From Prevotella sp. CAG:1185 (GTDB lineage Bacteria > Bacteroidota > Bacteroidia > Bacteroidales > Bacteroidaceae), in contig HF992591.1 of assembly GCA_000436695.1 (NCBI GenBank), positions 1 to 39,204 of the forward strand: a stretch of DNA of 39,204 nt. Direction: 5' to 3'. How positions within the stretch are numbered: position 1 is the first letter of the stretch; each line of letters opens with the position of its first letter. The translations under genes were made by a program, and so were the position numbers. Below the pieces are notes generated by a model. The model was not told the origin of the DNA and did no database searches. It was given only the letters and a program-made list of their open reading frames with translations. Below are positions 1 through 8,456 of the stretch, in pieces.

Positions 1-54
1 TTGCAATGTTCAGCAAAAAGTTTTAGCGGACACCAATATTTGTAAATGATAATT

Positions 55-2610
55 CTAATTTACACTTTCAATATCAAATGTCAATTGTTCTTTATCTGGA
101 TCTTTTCCAATTATAATATTATCACCATCCTTGAGTTTTCCGTCCAACAACATTTCACAAATACCATCTTCAATATAATTCTGTATTGCACGTTTCAACG
201 GTCTTGCACCAAATTGTACGTCATAACCTTTCAAGGCAACAAATTCCTTAGCCTCATCAGATAGTTTTATACCATAGCCCAATTCTTTTGTACGATCCAT
301 CAAGCTGCGAAGCTCAATATCAATAATCTTCTTTATTGCATTAAGATCAAGTTGGTCAAATGTAATAATCTCATCAAGACGGTTTAAGAATTCTGGACTG
401 AATTGCTTACTCAAACTCTTTTGTATGATACTGCGAGCGTACTCCTTATCTGTTTCGTTTATACTATTTCCACTTAATCCGCTTGCAGTGAAGCCAACCC
501 CACGTCCAAATTCCTTTAACTGACGCGTTCCTGCATTACTTGTCATAATGATGACAGTATTACGGAAATCTATCAATCTACCATTTCCATCTGTGAGTCG
601 TCCCTCGTCAAGCACCTGTAATAACATATTAAAAACATTACCATGTGCTTTTTCTATTTCGTCTAACAAAACTATTGAATAAGGATGACGTCTAACTTTT
701 TCTGTCAACTGCCCTCCTTCTTCATAACCTACGTATCCCGGAGGAGCACCAACAAGTCGTGAGGTATTAAAGCTTTCACTGTATTCACTCATGTCTATGC
801 GAATAAGTGCATCAGAACTGCCAAACATATATTCTGCAAGTTTTTTTGCCAAATATGTCTTACCTACACCTGTCGGACCAAGAAACATAAATGCACCTAT
901 AGGATGATTTTTCTCTTTCAATCCGACACGATTTCTCTGTATAGCTTTAACCATCTTTTCAATGGCCCGATCTTGAGCTATCACTGCAGCTTTAAGTTCT
1001 TTGCCCATATTCTTAAGACGCATACTTTCAGCTTCAGCCATTCTCTGTACAGGTACACCTGTTATCATTGAAACAACATCAGTGACATCATTTTCTGTTA
1101 TTTCATCACGACTACCAATTTCATTATTAGCCCATTTCTCTTGTAAATCAGAAAGCTCTGCCTCAAGTTCTGTCTGCTTGTCACGATAACTAGCAGCCAA
1201 TTCAAAATTTTGATTTCTTACTGCAGCCTGTTTTTTACTTTTCACATCATTAATTTCTTTCTCCTTTTCTCCTATTTCCGGAGGCATTTGAGCATGCTGC
1301 AGGTGGACACGAGCCCCAACTTCATCAAGAACGTCTATTGCCTTATCAGGAAAGAATCTATCATTAACATATCTGTCTGTCAATTTGACACACGCCAAGA
1401 TGGCATCATCAGTATAAGTAACATGATGATGGTTTTCATAACGTTCCTTAATATTATTCAAGATAGCAATTGTCTCTTCAGAAGTGGTGGGCTCAACGAT
1501 AACTTTCTGAAATCTGCGCTCTAATGCTCCGTCTTTCTCTATTGAATTGCGATATTCATTTAAAGTTGTCGCACCTATACATTGTATAGTTCCCCTTGCC
1601 AAAGCAGGCTTTAGTATGTTAGCAGCATCCATAGAACCGGGAGTTGAACCTGCTCCTACTAACGTATGAATTTCATCAATAAATATAATTACATCTGGAT
1701 TCTGTTCGATCTCCTTAATTAATGCACGTATACGTTCTTCAAACTGACCACGATATTTTGTTCCGGCAACAATTGCGGTCATATCAAGATTAATAATACG
1801 CTTATTGAATAATACAGGAGATGTATGATGCTTATAAATCAATTGTGCCAGTCCTTCGACAATAGCGCTTTTTCCTACTCCTGGCTCACCTATTAATATC
1901 GGGTTATTTTTCTTTCTACGGCACAATATTTCTATAACACGCTGAATTTCACGTTCACGTCCAACCACCGGATCGAGTTTACCTTCAGCTGCACATTTAG
2001 TAAGATCCGTACCAAAACTATCTAATACCGGAGTCTTACCCTGTACCCTATGCGCACTTGTTGCTGTACTCTGCTGATTTGACTTCTGCGAATTTCCGCC
2101 ATTAATACTGAGCATACCATCATCATCATCGTCTTTATCCGGCATATCAATACCATCATTAGTTGTATAGCCTGATTTTTTTTGAAAATAAGCTAAAGCG
2201 TCTTCGTAATTCATGTTGTTAAATTCTAAAACTTCTTTTGCACCATTATTTGCATGATCATGCAAAATGGCTAATAACAAATGTTGTTCGTCAACCATCT
2301 GACGAGACTGTATACGAGCCTCCAGCACAGCAAGTTTTAATATGTTGCTGGCTTTCTCGTTTAAAACAAGTTCCTGAGTATTTAAAGGTTGCATAAAATC
2401 ATCATCTCGCACCTTCTGCTCCAACTCATTTTTTACAGACTGTAAATTAATATCTAATTTCAAGAATAATTCATGCACAGGGCCATTCTTGTCACGCAGT
2501 ATGCCAAGCAACAAATGCTCTGGACCTACTGTTCTGCTAGCAAGCCTTACTGCTTCTTCTCTACTGAATGCCAGTATTTGAGATACTTTTGGTGAAAACT
2601 GACTGGTCAT
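55..2610 (-). CDS. clpC: ATP-dependent Clp protease ATPase subunit ClpC
   Basis: This 851-aa cytoplasmic Hsp100 unfoldase would feed substrates to the ClpP protease. Seen in order: an N-terminal double Clp repeat (about 1-145), an acidic linker with a run of Asp near 158-164, AAA1 with Walker A GEPGVGKS (about 241-248) and Walker B IIFIDEIH, a UVR/coiled-coil middle segment (about 450-490), and AAA2 with GPTGVGKT and LLDEIEKAH. A VGF tripeptide in AAA2 (GRGVGFTAS) matches the loop that docks on ClpP in ClpC/ClpA, so ClpC is a better name than the disaggregase ClpB. The short UVR-containing middle domain supports the same choice. The ATG at 2610 lies about 38 nt after a TATCTTTG box. The gene stands alone and is divergent from the glycogen genes; its terminator would lie beyond the left edge. 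Confidence 0.95.
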   Translation of the reverse strand: MTSQFSPKVSQILAFSREEAVRLASRTVGPEHLLLGILRDKNGPVHELFLKLDINLQSVKNELEQKVRDDDFMQPLNTQELVLNEKASNILKLAVLEARIQSRQMVDEQHLLLAILHDHANNGAKEVLEFNNMNYEDALAYFQKKSGYTTNDGIDMPDKDDDDDGMLSINGGNSQKSNQQSTATSAHRVQGKTPVLDSFGTDLTKCAAEGKLDPVVGREREIQRVIEILCRRKKNNPILIGEPGVGKSAIVEGLAQLIYKHHTSPVLFNKRIINLDMTAIVAGTKYRGQFEERIRALIKEIEQNPDVIIFIDEIHTLVGAGSTPGSMDAANILKPALARGTIQCIGATTLNEYRNSIEKDGALERRFQKVIVEPTTSEETIAILNNIKERYENHHHVTYTDDAILACVKLTDRYVNDRFFPDKAIDVLDEVGARVHLQHAQMPPEIGEKEKEINDVKSKKQAAVRNQNFELAASYRDKQTELEAELSDLQEKWANNEIGSRDEITENDVTDVVSMITGVPVQRMAEAESMRLKNMGKELKAAVIAQDRAIEKMVKAIQRNRVGLKEKNHPIGAFMFLGPTGVGKTYLAKKLAEYMFGSSDALIRIDMSEYSESFNTSRLVGAPPGYVGYEEGGQLTEKVRRHPYSIVLLDEIEKAHGNVFNMLLQVLDEGRLTDGNGRLIDFRNTVIIMTSNAGTRQLKEFGRGVGFTASGLSGNSINETDKEYARSIIQKSLSKQFSPEFLNRLDEIITFDQLDLNAIKKIIDIELRSLMDRTKELGYGIKLSDEAKEFVALKGYDVQFGARPLKRAIQNYIEDGICEMLLDGKLKDGDNIIIGKDPDKEQLTFDIESVN

Positions 2611-2647
2611 GTATTATTTATTTCCTATTATAATAATTATTTGCATG

Positions 2648-2655
2648 CAAAGATA
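2648..2655 (-). promoter_or_regulatory. clpC promoter, -7 box
   Basis: Read on the minus strand this is TATCTTTG, a full match to the Bacteroidetes -7 consensus TAnnTTTG, 37 nt upstream of the clpC ATG. The nearest upstream TTTG (2672-2675) is only 16 nt away, shorter than the usual 19-21, so the -33 half is weak. Confidence 0.6.
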
Positions 2656-2854
2656 AACATTTTATTTCATACAAATATTATGCCATGTTTCATTTTCTCA
2701 AATCAACACTAAAGTTTAATCATTTAACAATTATGTATAAATAATGGTAAAAGGTTAGCATCTAGTGATTTGCAGATTTCGTAGCTATGTAAAACATATA
2801 TATAATTATAAATCAATAAAACCCCTTATTTCTTAAAAAATATAGAATACAAAA

Positions 2855-2885
2855 TTTGTTTTTGCCTGAATTTTTATTATCTTTG
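2855..2885 (+). promoter_or_regulatory. Promoter of the glycogen synthase gene
   Basis: TTTG at 2855-2858, a 19-nt spacer, then TATCTTTG at 2878-2885: both halves of the Bacteroidetes housekeeping promoter with canonical spacing. The start site should fall near 2891, leaving a leader of only about 17 nt before the ATG at 2908. The 2611-2907 gap between clpC and this gene holds only these two promoters as far as I can see. Confidence 0.75.
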
Positions 2886-2907
2886 CGCCCATATTTACAA
2901 AAAAATT

Positions 2908-4563
2908 ATGGCAACAACATTATTAACACCAGATTATATTTTTGAATCTAGTTGGGAAGTTTGCAATAAAGTCGGAGGTATATATACAGTTCTTTCTACA
3001 AGAGCAAAAACCTTGCAGAATCTACTGAAAAACAAAATTATTTTTATCGGTCCAGATGTAATAAAAGAAGAAAATCCTTATTTCACAGAAGATAATAAGA
3101 TATTTTCTGATTGGAACGCACAAACTAAAAAAGAAGGCCTTGTTCTTAAAATAGGAAGATGGAATGTACCAGGACGACCTATTGCAATATTAGTAAATTT
3201 CAATCAATTTTACAAAGATAAAAACTCCATTTATACTTGGACATGGGAACATTTTCAAGTAGATAGCCTTCATGCATATGGAGACTATGATGAAGCATCG
3301 ATGTTCTCTTACGCTGCAGCGAAAGTTGTTGAAAGTTTCTACAATTTCTACTTAGATGAATCAAAAAAAGTCATTTATCACGGAAATGAGTGGATGACAG
3401 GACTTGGATTATTATACTTGAGCTATAAAATTCCACAAATAGCCACTGTATTTACAACCCATGCAACTAGCATAGGAAGAAGTATTGCAGGAAACAACAA
3501 GCCGCTTTATGACTATCTATTTGCATACAATGGCGATCAGATGTCTAACGAACTAAATATGCAAAGTAAACATTCTATAGAGAAACAAACTGCAAAATAC
3601 GCAGATTGCTTTACTACAGTCAGTGAAATTACTGCAAATGAATGTAAAGAACTACTTGACAAACCTGTAGATTTTATTTTGCCCAACGGCTTTGAAAATG
3701 ACTTTGTACCCAAAGGAGCCGAATTCAACAAGAAAAGAGAAATTGCACGTGAACATATACTTAACGTAGCCAATGCATTATTAGGTACTAATTTAGACAA
3801 CAATACACTTATTGTGTCTACAAGCGGAAGATATGAATTTAGGAACAAAGGTGTTGACGTATACATTGAAGCTATGAACAGACTTCAGAGAGACAACCGC
3901 CTAAACAAGAATGTTCTTGCATTCATCGAAGTTCCAGGATGGGTAGGCGAACCGCGAGAAGACTTAAAAGATCGTCTGATATCAGGAAAGAAATACGATA
4001 CACCTTTACCCGTGCCGATGATAACGCACTGGCTTCACAACATGAGTCAGGACAATGTTTTGAATATGTTAAAGTTCCTGGATATGCAAAATAAAAAGGA
4101 AGACAAAGTTAAGCTTATCTTCTTACCATGTTACCTTAATGGTGCAGATGGAATTTTTAACATGAAATACTATGATTTAGTATTAGGTAATGATATTTGC
4201 ATCTATCCCTCATATTATGAGCCATGGGGATATACTCCATTAGAGTCTATTGCATTTAAAGTACCATGCATAACATCTGATTTAGCCGGCTTTGGATTAT
4301 GGGTAAACTCTGAAATTGGCAGATATGGCGAAATAAGCGATGGAGTTAAAGTTATTCATAGAACAGATTATAACTATTCTGAAGTTGCTGATAAAATAAA
4401 AGACACTGTTGCAGAATTTTCAAACATGTCAGAATTACAAATAAAGAAAGCTCGCAACAATGCAGAAAAACTATCAAAGAAAGCTCTTTGGAATAATTTT
4501 ATAAAGTATTACTATCAAGCTTACGACTTTGCATTAAGACGAGCAGAGTCAAGAAAGCAATAG
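2908..4563 (+). CDS. Glycogen synthase, GT3 (eukaryote-type) family
   Basis: The 551-aa product begins with a GT3 signature: SWEVCNKVGGIYTVLSTRA at about 16-34, with the Lys-Val-Gly-Gly nucleotide-binding turn. This is the yeast/animal glycogen synthase family, which Bacteroidetes use in place of the bacterial GT5 GlgA. A GT-B C-terminal donor site is visible in the stretch YPSYYEPWGYTPLESIAF, with the paired Glu residues of retaining enzymes. It would extend alpha-1,4-glucan from UDP-glucose (the usual GT3 donor; ADP-glucose cannot be excluded). The phosphorylase gene starts 38 nt downstream and is probably cotranscribed, so storage and breakdown enzymes share a unit. No branching enzyme or debranching gene lies nearby. 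Confidence 0.92.
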   Translation: MATTLLTPDYIFESSWEVCNKVGGIYTVLSTRAKTLQNLLKNKIIFIGPDVIKEENPYFTEDNKIFSDWNAQTKKEGLVLKIGRWNVPGRPIAILVNFNQFYKDKNSIYTWTWEHFQVDSLHAYGDYDEASMFSYAAAKVVESFYNFYLDESKKVIYHGNEWMTGLGLLYLSYKIPQIATVFTTHATSIGRSIAGNNKPLYDYLFAYNGDQMSNELNMQSKHSIEKQTAKYADCFTTVSEITANECKELLDKPVDFILPNGFENDFVPKGAEFNKKREIAREHILNVANALLGTNLDNNTLIVSTSGRYEFRNKGVDVYIEAMNRLQRDNRLNKNVLAFIEVPGWVGEPREDLKDRLISGKKYDTPLPVPMITHWLHNMSQDNVLNMLKFLDMQNKKEDKVKLIFLPCYLNGADGIFNMKYYDLVLGNDICIYPSYYEPWGYTPLESIAFKVPCITSDLAGFGLWVNSEIGRYGEISDGVKVIHRTDYNYSEVADKIKDTVAEFSNMSELQIKKARNNAEKLSKKALWNNFIKYYYQAYDFALRRAESRKQ

Positions 4564-4601
4564 ACTATTATACATTGAATATATTTAAACTCAAATAAAC
4601 G

Positions 4602-7160
4602 ATGAAAATAAAAGCAGACTATGTCAACGCTCCACAATGGAGAGAGATGACGGTAAAATCAAGATTACCGGAACAATTAAAATGTTTGGATGAACTTGCT
4701 CACAATATGTGGTGGGCATGGAACTATGAAGCAAGAGACTTGTGGCGCAGTTTAGATGAAAAACTCTATGAAGAAGTTGGTCACAATCCTGTTGTTTTAC
4801 TAGAACGTCTCAGCTATGATAGAAAAGAGGAAATTGTCGGTAACAAAACGATAATGAAAAAAGTTAAGGACGTATACTCTAAATTTCGCAAATATATGGA
4901 CGTTAAGCCAAATTCTAAACGCCCATCTGTTGCGTATTTCAGTATGGAATACGGAATTAATCAAGTTCTAAAAATATATTCTGGAGGTTTAGGAATGCTT
5001 GCAGGCGACTACCTTAAAGAAGCCTCTGACAGCAATGTTGACATGTGTGCAGTTGGTTTTCTTTATCGCTATGGCTATTTCAAGCAGTCCCTAAGCATGG
5101 ATGGACAACAAATAGCAAATTATGAAGCACAGAACTTCAACTCACTTCCTATTGTACGTCAACTTGACGCTGAAGGAAATCCGCTAGTTGTAGATGTACC
5201 TTACATGAATTATCAAGTTCACGCTTATGTATGGAGAGTTAATGTAGGACGTATTCCTCTTTATCTGCTCGATACAGATAATGAGATGAACTCTGACTTC
5301 GACAAACCAATAACACACTCTCTGTATGGTGGTGATTGGGAAAATCGTCTGAAACAAGAAATATTGTTGGGTATCGGAGGTATATTGACTCTTAAAAAAC
5401 TCGGTATAAAGAAAGACGTATATCACTGCAACGAAGGACATGCAGCATTATGCAACTTACAACGCTTGTGCGACTATGTTCAAAGTGGATTAACATTCAA
5501 CCAAGCAATGGAACTAGTACGTGCATCATCTCTTTACACCGTACACACTCCAGTTCCTGCCGGTCATGACTATTTTGACGAAGGACTTTTTGGTAAATAT
5601 ATGGGTGGATACCCATCTATTCTTGGAATATCATGGGATGAATTTATCGGAATGGGCCGTACAAATCCTGATGACCATAACGAAAAATTCTGTATGTCAA
5701 CATTTGCATGCAACACATGCCAAGAGGTTAATGGTGTAAGTAAATTGCACGGATGGGTAAGCCAGAAAATGTTCTCTGGAATATGGAAAGGCTACTATCC
5801 AGAAGAGAATCATGTTGGTTACGTGACAAATGGCGTTCACTTCCCGACATGGGCAGCAACTGAATGGCGTAAATTGTATGCACAATATTTTGATTCATCT
5901 TTCATGTCAGACCAGAGTAATGAAGATATTTGGCATGCAATCTATAAGGTTCCTGATGATGTCATTTGGGATACAAGAATGACATTAAAGAAGAAACTCA
6001 CTGATTACATACGTGATAAGTTCCGTGAAACTTGGCTTAAGAACCAAGGCGACCCTTCAAGAGTTGTATCTCTACTAGAGAAAATTAATCCTAATGCTCT
6101 GATGATCGGTTTCTGCCGTCGCTTTGCCACATACAAACGTGCACACCTTCTCTTTACAGATCTCGATCGTCTTGCCAAAATAGTTAATGATCCTGAACAT
6201 CCAGTACAATTCCTCTTCTCAGGAAAAGCTCATCCTGCAGATGGAGCCGGACAAGGACTTATCAAGAAGATATTCGAAATAAGCCAGCGTCCAGAATTCC
6301 TCGGAAAGATAATATTCCTTGAAGATTACGATATGCAATTGGCACGTCGTCTTGTTTCTGGTGTGGATATTTGGATGAATACCCCAACACGTCCATTAGA
6401 AGCATCTGGTACATCAGGTGAAAAAGCAGAAATGAATGGTGTTGTCAACTTATCAGTTCTTGACGGATGGTGGCTTGAAGGTTACCGTGAAGGAGCCGGA
6501 TGGGCACTGACAGAGAAACGTACATATAAGAATCAAGGCTATCAAGATCAGTTGGATGCAGCAACAATCTATGGTTTACTTGAAAATGAAATTATACCTC
6601 TATACTATAACAAGAATGAAAAAGGTTATAGCGAAGGCTGGATTAAGGTTATAAAGAACTCGATTGCCACAATTGCTCCTCATTACACAATGAAGAGACA
6701 GTTGGATGACTACTATGATAAGTTCTATACAAAAGAGGCTGTTCGTTTCAAAAAACTTTCTGCAAACGACAATCGTTTGGCAAAAGACATAGCACAGTGG
6801 AAAGAAAGTGTAGCTGAACGCTGGGATTCAATACATGTTGTTTCAAAAGAATCTATGTTCCCGAATACAGGAATGGAAACAGGAGTAGCCTATAAGATAA
6901 GATACGTTATCGACGAACAGGGCTTAAATGATGCCATTGGACTAGAATTCGTTTCTGTAATTTCAGACAAGAATGGCGAAGAACGCATATCAAATGTATT
7001 CCCATTCAAACTTGTAGGACATGAAGGAAACCTATATACATTTGAAGCAATTGTTGAAGCATCAGAAGCTGGTACATACAGAACTGCGGTAAGAATGTAT
7101 CCTAAGAATAGTGAACTGCCTCATCGTCAGGACTTCTGCTACGTAAAATGGCTTGATTAA
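4602..7160 (+). CDS. Alpha-glucan phosphorylase (GT35)
   Basis: This 852-aa phosphorylase would release glucose-1-phosphate from glycogen or maltodextrin, opposing the synthase just upstream. It has the N-terminal extension typical of the TIGR02094-type phosphorylases (DUF3417-like, about 1-120, with HNMWWAWNYEARDLW), then the GT35 catalytic fold: YFSMEYGINQ, VYHCNEGHAAL, and GFCRRFATYKRAHLLF. The PLP-lysine region reads EASGTSGEKAEMNG followed by LDGWWLEGY; the Lys in GEK corresponds to the cofactor lysine of MalP/GlgP (EASGTGNMK). The start follows A-rich sequence without a Shine-Dalgarno. A perfect 12-bp terminator lies 31 nt after the stop. Confidence 0.93.
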   Translation: MKIKADYVNAPQWREMTVKSRLPEQLKCLDELAHNMWWAWNYEARDLWRSLDEKLYEEVGHNPVVLLERLSYDRKEEIVGNKTIMKKVKDVYSKFRKYMDVKPNSKRPSVAYFSMEYGINQVLKIYSGGLGMLAGDYLKEASDSNVDMCAVGFLYRYGYFKQSLSMDGQQIANYEAQNFNSLPIVRQLDAEGNPLVVDVPYMNYQVHAYVWRVNVGRIPLYLLDTDNEMNSDFDKPITHSLYGGDWENRLKQEILLGIGGILTLKKLGIKKDVYHCNEGHAALCNLQRLCDYVQSGLTFNQAMELVRASSLYTVHTPVPAGHDYFDEGLFGKYMGGYPSILGISWDEFIGMGRTNPDDHNEKFCMSTFACNTCQEVNGVSKLHGWVSQKMFSGIWKGYYPEENHVGYVTNGVHFPTWAATEWRKLYAQYFDSSFMSDQSNEDIWHAIYKVPDDVIWDTRMTLKKKLTDYIRDKFRETWLKNQGDPSRVVSLLEKINPNALMIGFCRRFATYKRAHLLFTDLDRLAKIVNDPEHPVQFLFSGKAHPADGAGQGLIKKIFEISQRPEFLGKIIFLEDYDMQLARRLVSGVDIWMNTPTRPLEASGTSGEKAEMNGVVNLSVLDGWWLEGYREGAGWALTEKRTYKNQGYQDQLDAATIYGLLENEIIPLYYNKNEKGYSEGWIKVIKNSIATIAPHYTMKRQLDDYYDKFYTKEAVRFKKLSANDNRLAKDIAQWKESVAERWDSIHVVSKESMFPNTGMETGVAYKIRYVIDEQGLNDAIGLEFVSVISDKNGEERISNVFPFKLVGHEGNLYTFEAIVEASEAGTYRTAVRMYPKNSELPHRQDFCYVKWLD

Positions 7161-7190
7161 TTATCGAATATAGAACGAATAAATAATATA

Positions 7191-7226
7191 AACGGGATAA
7201 AACATTATTTGATTTTATCCCGTTTT
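7191..7226 (+). terminator. Intrinsic terminator of the glycogen operon
   Basis: AACGGGATAAAA (7191-7202) pairs perfectly with TTTTATCCCGTT (7213-7224) around a 10-nt loop, and a T-rich tract follows. It sits just after the phosphorylase stop codon. Confidence 0.85.
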
Positions 7227-7249
7227 ATATTAATAAAAAAAATCCAACA

Positions 7250-7290
7250 TAAAAAAGTTCTTGTATAAACATCAATGATATACAAGAACT
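7250..7290 (-). terminator. Intrinsic terminator of the ECF sigma gene
   Basis: A 12-bp perfect stem (7256-7267 with 7279-7290, 11-nt loop) is followed on the minus strand by a run of six T. It starts 24 nt after the sigma factor stop codon. With the 7191-7226 terminator it isolates the two convergent units. Confidence 0.85.
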
Positions 7291-7314
7291 ATACATACCA
7301 AAAATCAATCAATA

Positions 7315-7830
7315 TTAAGCTAACATTTTACTCATGTATTTTCTAATAACCTTGCGCGCACTCCCCAATTTGTTCTCAACACTTTTATAATTCATGTTCA
7401 ACATTTTTGATATTTCGGAAACTTCCAAATCATCATATATATTCATTCGATAAATCTTACGTTGGTTCTCATTTAATCTCTGAATACCAAAATCCAACAC
7501 CTCTATTATATCTGCAACTGTATATTTTGATGAATCATCACAAGATGTTATATCTGTTTTTGAAACAACATAATAAGAATAATCATTAACATACTTCTTA
7601 TGACGATAATAATCGTATATCAAATTTCGTGCAATAGTATAAACCAAATTTGAAAGAGTCTCTTCTGTCAGCATTCTGTCTATTGACAATAATTTTATAA
7701 ACACATTTTGTACGATATCATCTGCAGACTCTTTTTCCTTAATTCTACTTACAACAAAAGCCCGCAAATCATTAAAATGCTCTTTATAAAATTTGCCAAT
7801 TGTAGAAAATTTAGTTTCAAGTTGTTCCAT
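7315..7830 (-). CDS. ECF-type RNA polymerase sigma factor
   Basis: The 171-aa protein has sigma-70 region 2 (about 15-85: EKESADDIVQNVFIKLL, then LVYTIARNLIYDYYRHKK) and region 4 (about 115-165: LNENQRKIYRMNIYDDLEVSEISKMLNM, a sigma helix-turn-helix). Size and domain content are those of an ECF sigma factor, which directs RNA polymerase to a small regulon. No FecR-like or other anti-sigma gene and no TonB/SusCD genes lie beside it, unlike most Bacteroidetes ECF loci, so how it is controlled cannot be seen here. Its own promoter box and terminator make it a single-gene unit. Some housekeeping-like ECFs of Bacteroidales are similarly alone. Confidence 0.9.
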   Translation of the reverse strand: MEQLETKFSTIGKFYKEHFNDLRAFVVSRIKEKESADDIVQNVFIKLLSIDRMLTEETLSNLVYTIARNLIYDYYRHKKYVNDYSYYVVSKTDITSCDDSSKYTVADIIEVLDFGIQRLNENQRKIYRMNIYDDLEVSEISKMLNMNYKSVENKLGSARKVIRKYMSKMLA

Positions 7831-7854
7831 AGCATTACATTAGCTTTATATCTA

Positions 7855-7886
7855 CAAAGATACTTTATTTATAATTATACCTACAA
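7855..7886 (-). promoter_or_regulatory. Promoter of the ECF sigma gene
   Basis: On the minus strand TATCTTTG (7855-7862) lies 24 nt upstream of the ATG, with a TTG 21 nt further upstream (7884-7886). The -7 box fits the consensus fully; the -33 box has three of four bases. Confidence 0.6.
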
Positions 7887-8387
7887 TAAATACACTTATT
7901 TATTCTCGGCTTATACAAATTCAAATTATTTTGCAACATCCATGCAACCAAAATAAGCTACAGCAATAATTATTAAACGTTATTATAATCGGACAGACAT
8001 TCATGCCGATTCAATTAGTAAGACATCATAACATAGCGTTCAATTCACGTATCAATATAGACTAAGGAAACAAAACAATTGGTTATAATAACAACATGCT
8101 ATCTTTACTCGAACGGCAATAAAAGTTTCTTAATATTGAAATGCAACACACTCACAATATGTATTGAAGTTTCATGACTTGAGATTACCACCGATTCATT
8201 TTTGCACATTAAATTAGACCACAAAAGTAAAAATTCAAAAACCATTGACTTTAAAATGCTAATACAAAACAACAATCCAATTGTTTAAGAGCATGGTTTG
8301 TCTACTTTACAGAATAGTTGGGACATTTTATTTTTAATAAAAGAATACTATATAAATAGACAAAACATGAAACGGTTCAATAATTTA

Positions 8388-8403
8388 TGGCACAATATTT
8401 GCA
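8388..8403 (+). promoter_or_regulatory. Sigma-54-type promoter candidate for htpG
   Basis: TGGCAC-N5-TTGCA, with the -24 GG and -12 GC dinucleotides separated by exactly 10 bp. This matches the sigma-54 (RpoN) consensus at every strongly conserved base. The start site would be near 8413, giving a leader of about 44 nt. The same stretch also contains AATATTTG (8394-8401), one base off the housekeeping -7 box but without a TTTG at -33, so a sigma-A-like promoter is the alternative. Confidence 0.5.
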
Positions 8404-8456
8404 TTAGTATTTAACGATTAATTAAAACAAAAAATACAACAAAAATATATATAACT

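Larger units (their letters stand above)
7831..8456. other. 626-bp intergenic region between sigma factor and htpG
   Basis: No convincing protein gene. It holds the sigma factor promoter (7855-7886), a 6-bp inverted repeat AATCGG/CCGATT (7987-7992, 8006-8011), a possible 34-codon minus-strand reading frame (8105-8209), a short palindrome (8271-8285) and the sigma-54-like htpG promoter (8388-8403). Confidence 0.6.
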
